A stretch of DNA of 8,157 nucleotides from Gracilibacteraceae bacterium (GTDB taxonomy: Bacteria > Bacillota > Desulfitobacteriia > Desulfitobacteriales > Syntrophobotulaceae). Below the pieces are notes generated by a model. It was not told the origin of the DNA and did no database searches. It saw nothing but the letters and a program-made list of their open reading frames with translations. Positions 6,319-8,157 of this stretch are shown piece after piece (position 1 is the stretch's first letter; the number at the start of each line of letters is the position of its first letter). The stretch is from the NCBI GenBank assembly GCA_031263945.1, contig JAISEW010000250.1, positions 1 through 8,157 on the forward strand. Direction: 5' to 3'. A program made the translations under genes and the position numbers.

Positions 6319-6921
6319 TTGGATATTTTGATCGCGGGTGTCGGCGGGCAAGGAACCATCCTCGTCTCCAAGATCCTGGCCGGCGCCGCGCTCCTGGGCG
6401 GCGGCCGCGTCCGCACGGGGGAAACCATCGGCATGAGCCAGCGCGGGGGCTGCGTCGTGAGCCATGTGCGCACAGGGGCGGTCTCATCCTCTTATATCCC
6501 GCCGGGCGGGGCGGATCTGCTGCTCGCCCTTGAGCTGTGCGAAGGCGCCCGCAATCTGCCCCGGCTGAAAGCGACGGGAGCGGCCGTCGTCAGCACGGCC
6601 CGCCTGGAGCCGGTCACGGCGGCGCTCGGCCAGGAGGCTTATGAGGAAGAAACGATGCGCGCCTATATCGCCGCCCGGCCCCGCGCGCGTTTTATCCCGG
6701 CCGACAGGGCGGCGCGGGCGCTGGGCTCGGAAAAAGCGGCCAATATCGTGCTTTTAGGCGCCGCTTTTGCCTGGGGTCTGCTGACCATGGACGAAGGATC
6801 TTTGCTGGCTGCGCTGGCGCAGAACACGCCGCCCGCCTTTGCCGCCCTGAACCGCGCCGCCTGGCGCGCCGGCGCGGAGGCGGCCCGGAACGCGGCGGAT
6901 GATCGGGAGGTAACGGGATAA
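6319..6921 (+). CDS. iorB: Indolepyruvate ferredoxin oxidoreductase, beta subunit
   Basis: IorB is the gamma-domain partner of IorA in the 2-oxoacid:ferredoxin oxidoreductase family, and binds the CoA side of the reaction. The 200-residue length is normal. It begins with the glycine-rich fold AGVGGQGTILVSKIL (6-20) and continues with the family block TGETIGMSQRGGCVVSHVR (33-51). The C-terminal third is an alanine-rich helical region. The gene uses a TTG start with GGAGG upstream, a weaker start codon than those of its neighbours. It begins 37 bases after iorA and ends one base before the paaK-like gene. Its order next to iorA is the standard pairing, so the product should form the IorAB complex in the cytosol. 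Confidence 0.93.
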   Translation: MDILIAGVGGQGTILVSKILAGAALLGGGRVRTGETIGMSQRGGCVVSHVRTGAVSSSYIPPGGADLLLALELCEGARNLPRLKATGAAVVSTARLEPVTAALGQEAYEEETMRAYIAARPRARFIPADRAARALGSEKAANIVLLGAAFAWGLLTMDEGSLLAALAQNTPPAFAALNRAAWRAGAEAARNAADDREVTG

Positions 6922-6922
6922 G

Positions 6923-8146
6923 ATGCTTGATTTCCAGAAATTGAAAAAAGCGGTCGTTTACGCCGCCGGCAGCAGTCAATTTTACCGCGGCCGGCTGCGC
7001 GGGTTTGACCCGCGGGAGCTGCGCGGCCTGGATGATTTTACCCGGCTGCCCTTCAGCGACAAATACGATCTGCGCCACGCTTACCCGCTCGGCCTCCTGG
7101 CGGCCCCGCCGGAGGAGATCGTGCGCGTGCACTCGTCTTCCGGCACCACCGGTCAGGCGGTCATCATCCCCTATACGCGCCAAGACGTCGAGGATTGGGC
7201 GACGATGTTCGCCCGCTGTTTTGCGCTGGCCGGGGTGACGCGCGCCGACCGGGTTCAGATCACGCCGGGCTACGGCCTGTGGACGGCGGGGATCGGTTTT
7301 CAGGCCGGCTGTGAAAAACTCGGGGCTATGGCTGTGCCGACAGGTCCCGGCAACACGGAAAAACAGCTGCAGCTCATGCTGGATCTGCAGTCGACGGTGA
7401 TCTGCGCGACGGCTTCCTACGCGCTCCTTTTGGCGGAAGAAGTGCAAAAACGCGGGCTGGCGGACAAAATAAACCTGAAACGCGGCGTGATCGGCTCGGA
7501 GCGCTGGGGCGAACTCATGCGCCGCCGCATCGCCGAGCAGCTGCGCATAGAGCTTTTTGACATATACGGCCTGACGGAGATCTACGGGCCGGGCATCGCC
7601 ATCGACTGCCCCAGCCACGCGGGCATGCACTATTGGGATGATTTCATCTATTGCGAAGTGATCGACCCGGCGACGGGCCGGGTGCTGCCGGAGGGAGAGA
7701 CGGGGGAGATCGTCGTCACGACTTTGCGCAAAGAAGGGGCGCCGCTCCTGCGTTACCGGACGCACGACATCTCGCGTCTCATCCCGGGCCAATGCCCCTG
7801 CGGGCGCTCCTATCCGCGCCTGGACCGCATCGTGGGCCGCACGGACGATATGATCAAGGTAAAAGGCGTCAATATTTATCCCGGCCAGATCGAGGATATC
7901 CTGCGCCAGACGCCGGGACTGTCCAGCGAGTATTACATCGAGATCGATTATGACGAAAACGGGAAAGAACGCCTGAGCATGCGCGCCGAAAGCGCCGCCG
8001 CCGACCGCGCCGCGGTGAGCCGGGCGGTGGAGCGGACCTTCCGGGCCAAAATAGGCCTGCGCGTCAGATGCGAGTGCGTGGGGCTGGGCGAGCTGCCCCG
8101 CTCGGAAAAAAAGACCCGGCGCGTTTTCGACAAGAGAGCGGAGTGA
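6923..8146 (+). CDS. paaK: Phenylacetate-CoA ligase-like (arylacetate-CoA ligase)
   Basis: The product belongs to the PaaK branch of adenylate-forming enzymes, which make arylacetyl-CoA from an arylacetate, ATP and CoA. In 407 residues it shows the phosphate loop SSSGTTG (71-77), YGLTE (215-219), the ATP-ribose aspartate in RTHDIS (279-284), CPCGR (291-295), the hinge block RIVGRTDDMIKVKGVNIYP (302-320), and a C-terminal LPRSEKK (391-397) whose Lys397 fits the catalytic lysine. It begins about 20-25 residues later than typical PaaK proteins but all active-site blocks are present. GGGAGG lies 12 bases before the ATG. The position one base after iorB suggests that its substrate or product is shared with IorAB: indoleacetate, phenylacetate or 4-hydroxyphenylacetate. 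Which acid it prefers cannot be read from the sequence. There is no phenylacetate-oxygenase (paaABCDE) gene nearby, so aerobic phenylacetate breakdown is unlikely. Confidence 0.9.
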   Translation: MLDFQKLKKAVVYAAGSSQFYRGRLRGFDPRELRGLDDFTRLPFSDKYDLRHAYPLGLLAAPPEEIVRVHSSSGTTGQAVIIPYTRQDVEDWATMFARCFALAGVTRADRVQITPGYGLWTAGIGFQAGCEKLGAMAVPTGPGNTEKQLQLMLDLQSTVICATASYALLLAEEVQKRGLADKINLKRGVIGSERWGELMRRRIAEQLRIELFDIYGLTEIYGPGIAIDCPSHAGMHYWDDFIYCEVIDPATGRVLPEGETGEIVVTTLRKEGAPLLRYRTHDISRLIPGQCPCGRSYPRLDRIVGRTDDMIKVKGVNIYPGQIEDILRQTPGLSSEYYIEIDYDENGKERLSMRAESAAADRAAVSRAVERTFRAKIGLRVRCECVGLGELPRSEKKTRRVFDKRAE

Positions 8147-8157
8147 GACTGGATCAC

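Noticed and set aside
5202..6473. 423-codon open frame on the minus strand opposite iorA/iorB
   Set aside because: It is arginine/alanine-rich shadow sequence crossing two real genes, with no motif or start signal.

Overview
The window is GC-rich bacterial DNA. It carries one tRNA gene on the minus strand and a compact six-gene operon on the plus strand. The source is probably a strict or facultative anaerobe: it has a dihydroxyacid dehydratase of the oxygen-labile [4Fe-4S] type and a ferredoxin-dependent 2-oxoacid oxidoreductase. Strong Shine-Dalgarno sites, near-consensus sigma-70 promoters and a tRNA-Pro with C1-G72/A73 fit a bacterium. A GC-rich anaerobic Firmicute (Clostridia or Negativicutes) or a similar lineage is possible, but the sequence alone does not fix the phylum.

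Region 1-460 contains no protein gene. Bases 1-37 are the end of a short dispersed palindromic repeat cut by the window edge. A rho-independent terminator (121-151) and tRNA-Pro(UGG) (162-238) lie on the minus strand. A second copy of the palindromic repeat (259-326), bracketed by 16-bp direct repeats, sits in the leader of the tRNA. Two near-consensus promoters then face away from each other and share their -35 region: one (378 down to 350) fires left toward the tRNA, the other (372-400) fires right into the operon.

Region 461-8146 is ilvD - ilvB - ilvN - iorA - iorB - paaK-like. Junctions are tight: a 40-bp gap, an 8-bp overlap, a 4-bp overlap, a 37-bp gap and a 1-bp gap, with no visible internal terminator. 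ilvB and ilvN encode both subunits of acetohydroxyacid synthase, and ilvD encodes dihydroxyacid dehydratase. These are the first and third common steps of valine, leucine and isoleucine synthesis; ilvC, which often follows, is not in the window. The second half encodes a two-subunit indolepyruvate (arylpyruvate) ferredoxin oxidoreductase and a phenylacetate-CoA ligase-like AMP-forming enzyme. Together these can interconvert arylacetates, arylacetyl-CoAs and arylpyruvates, either to salvage arylacetates into Phe/Tyr/Trp (CoA ligation, then reductive carboxylation) or to degrade the aromatic amino acids.

The points most worth a second look are the fusion of branched-chain and aromatic 2-oxoacid metabolism in one transcription unit, the overlapping divergent tRNA/operon promoters, the repeat inserted into the tRNA leader, and an acetohydroxyacid synthase lacking two residues known as herbicide-contact positions. 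I see no CRISPR array, transposase, prophage or defence gene. The last 11 bases (8147-8157) hold nothing that can be called.
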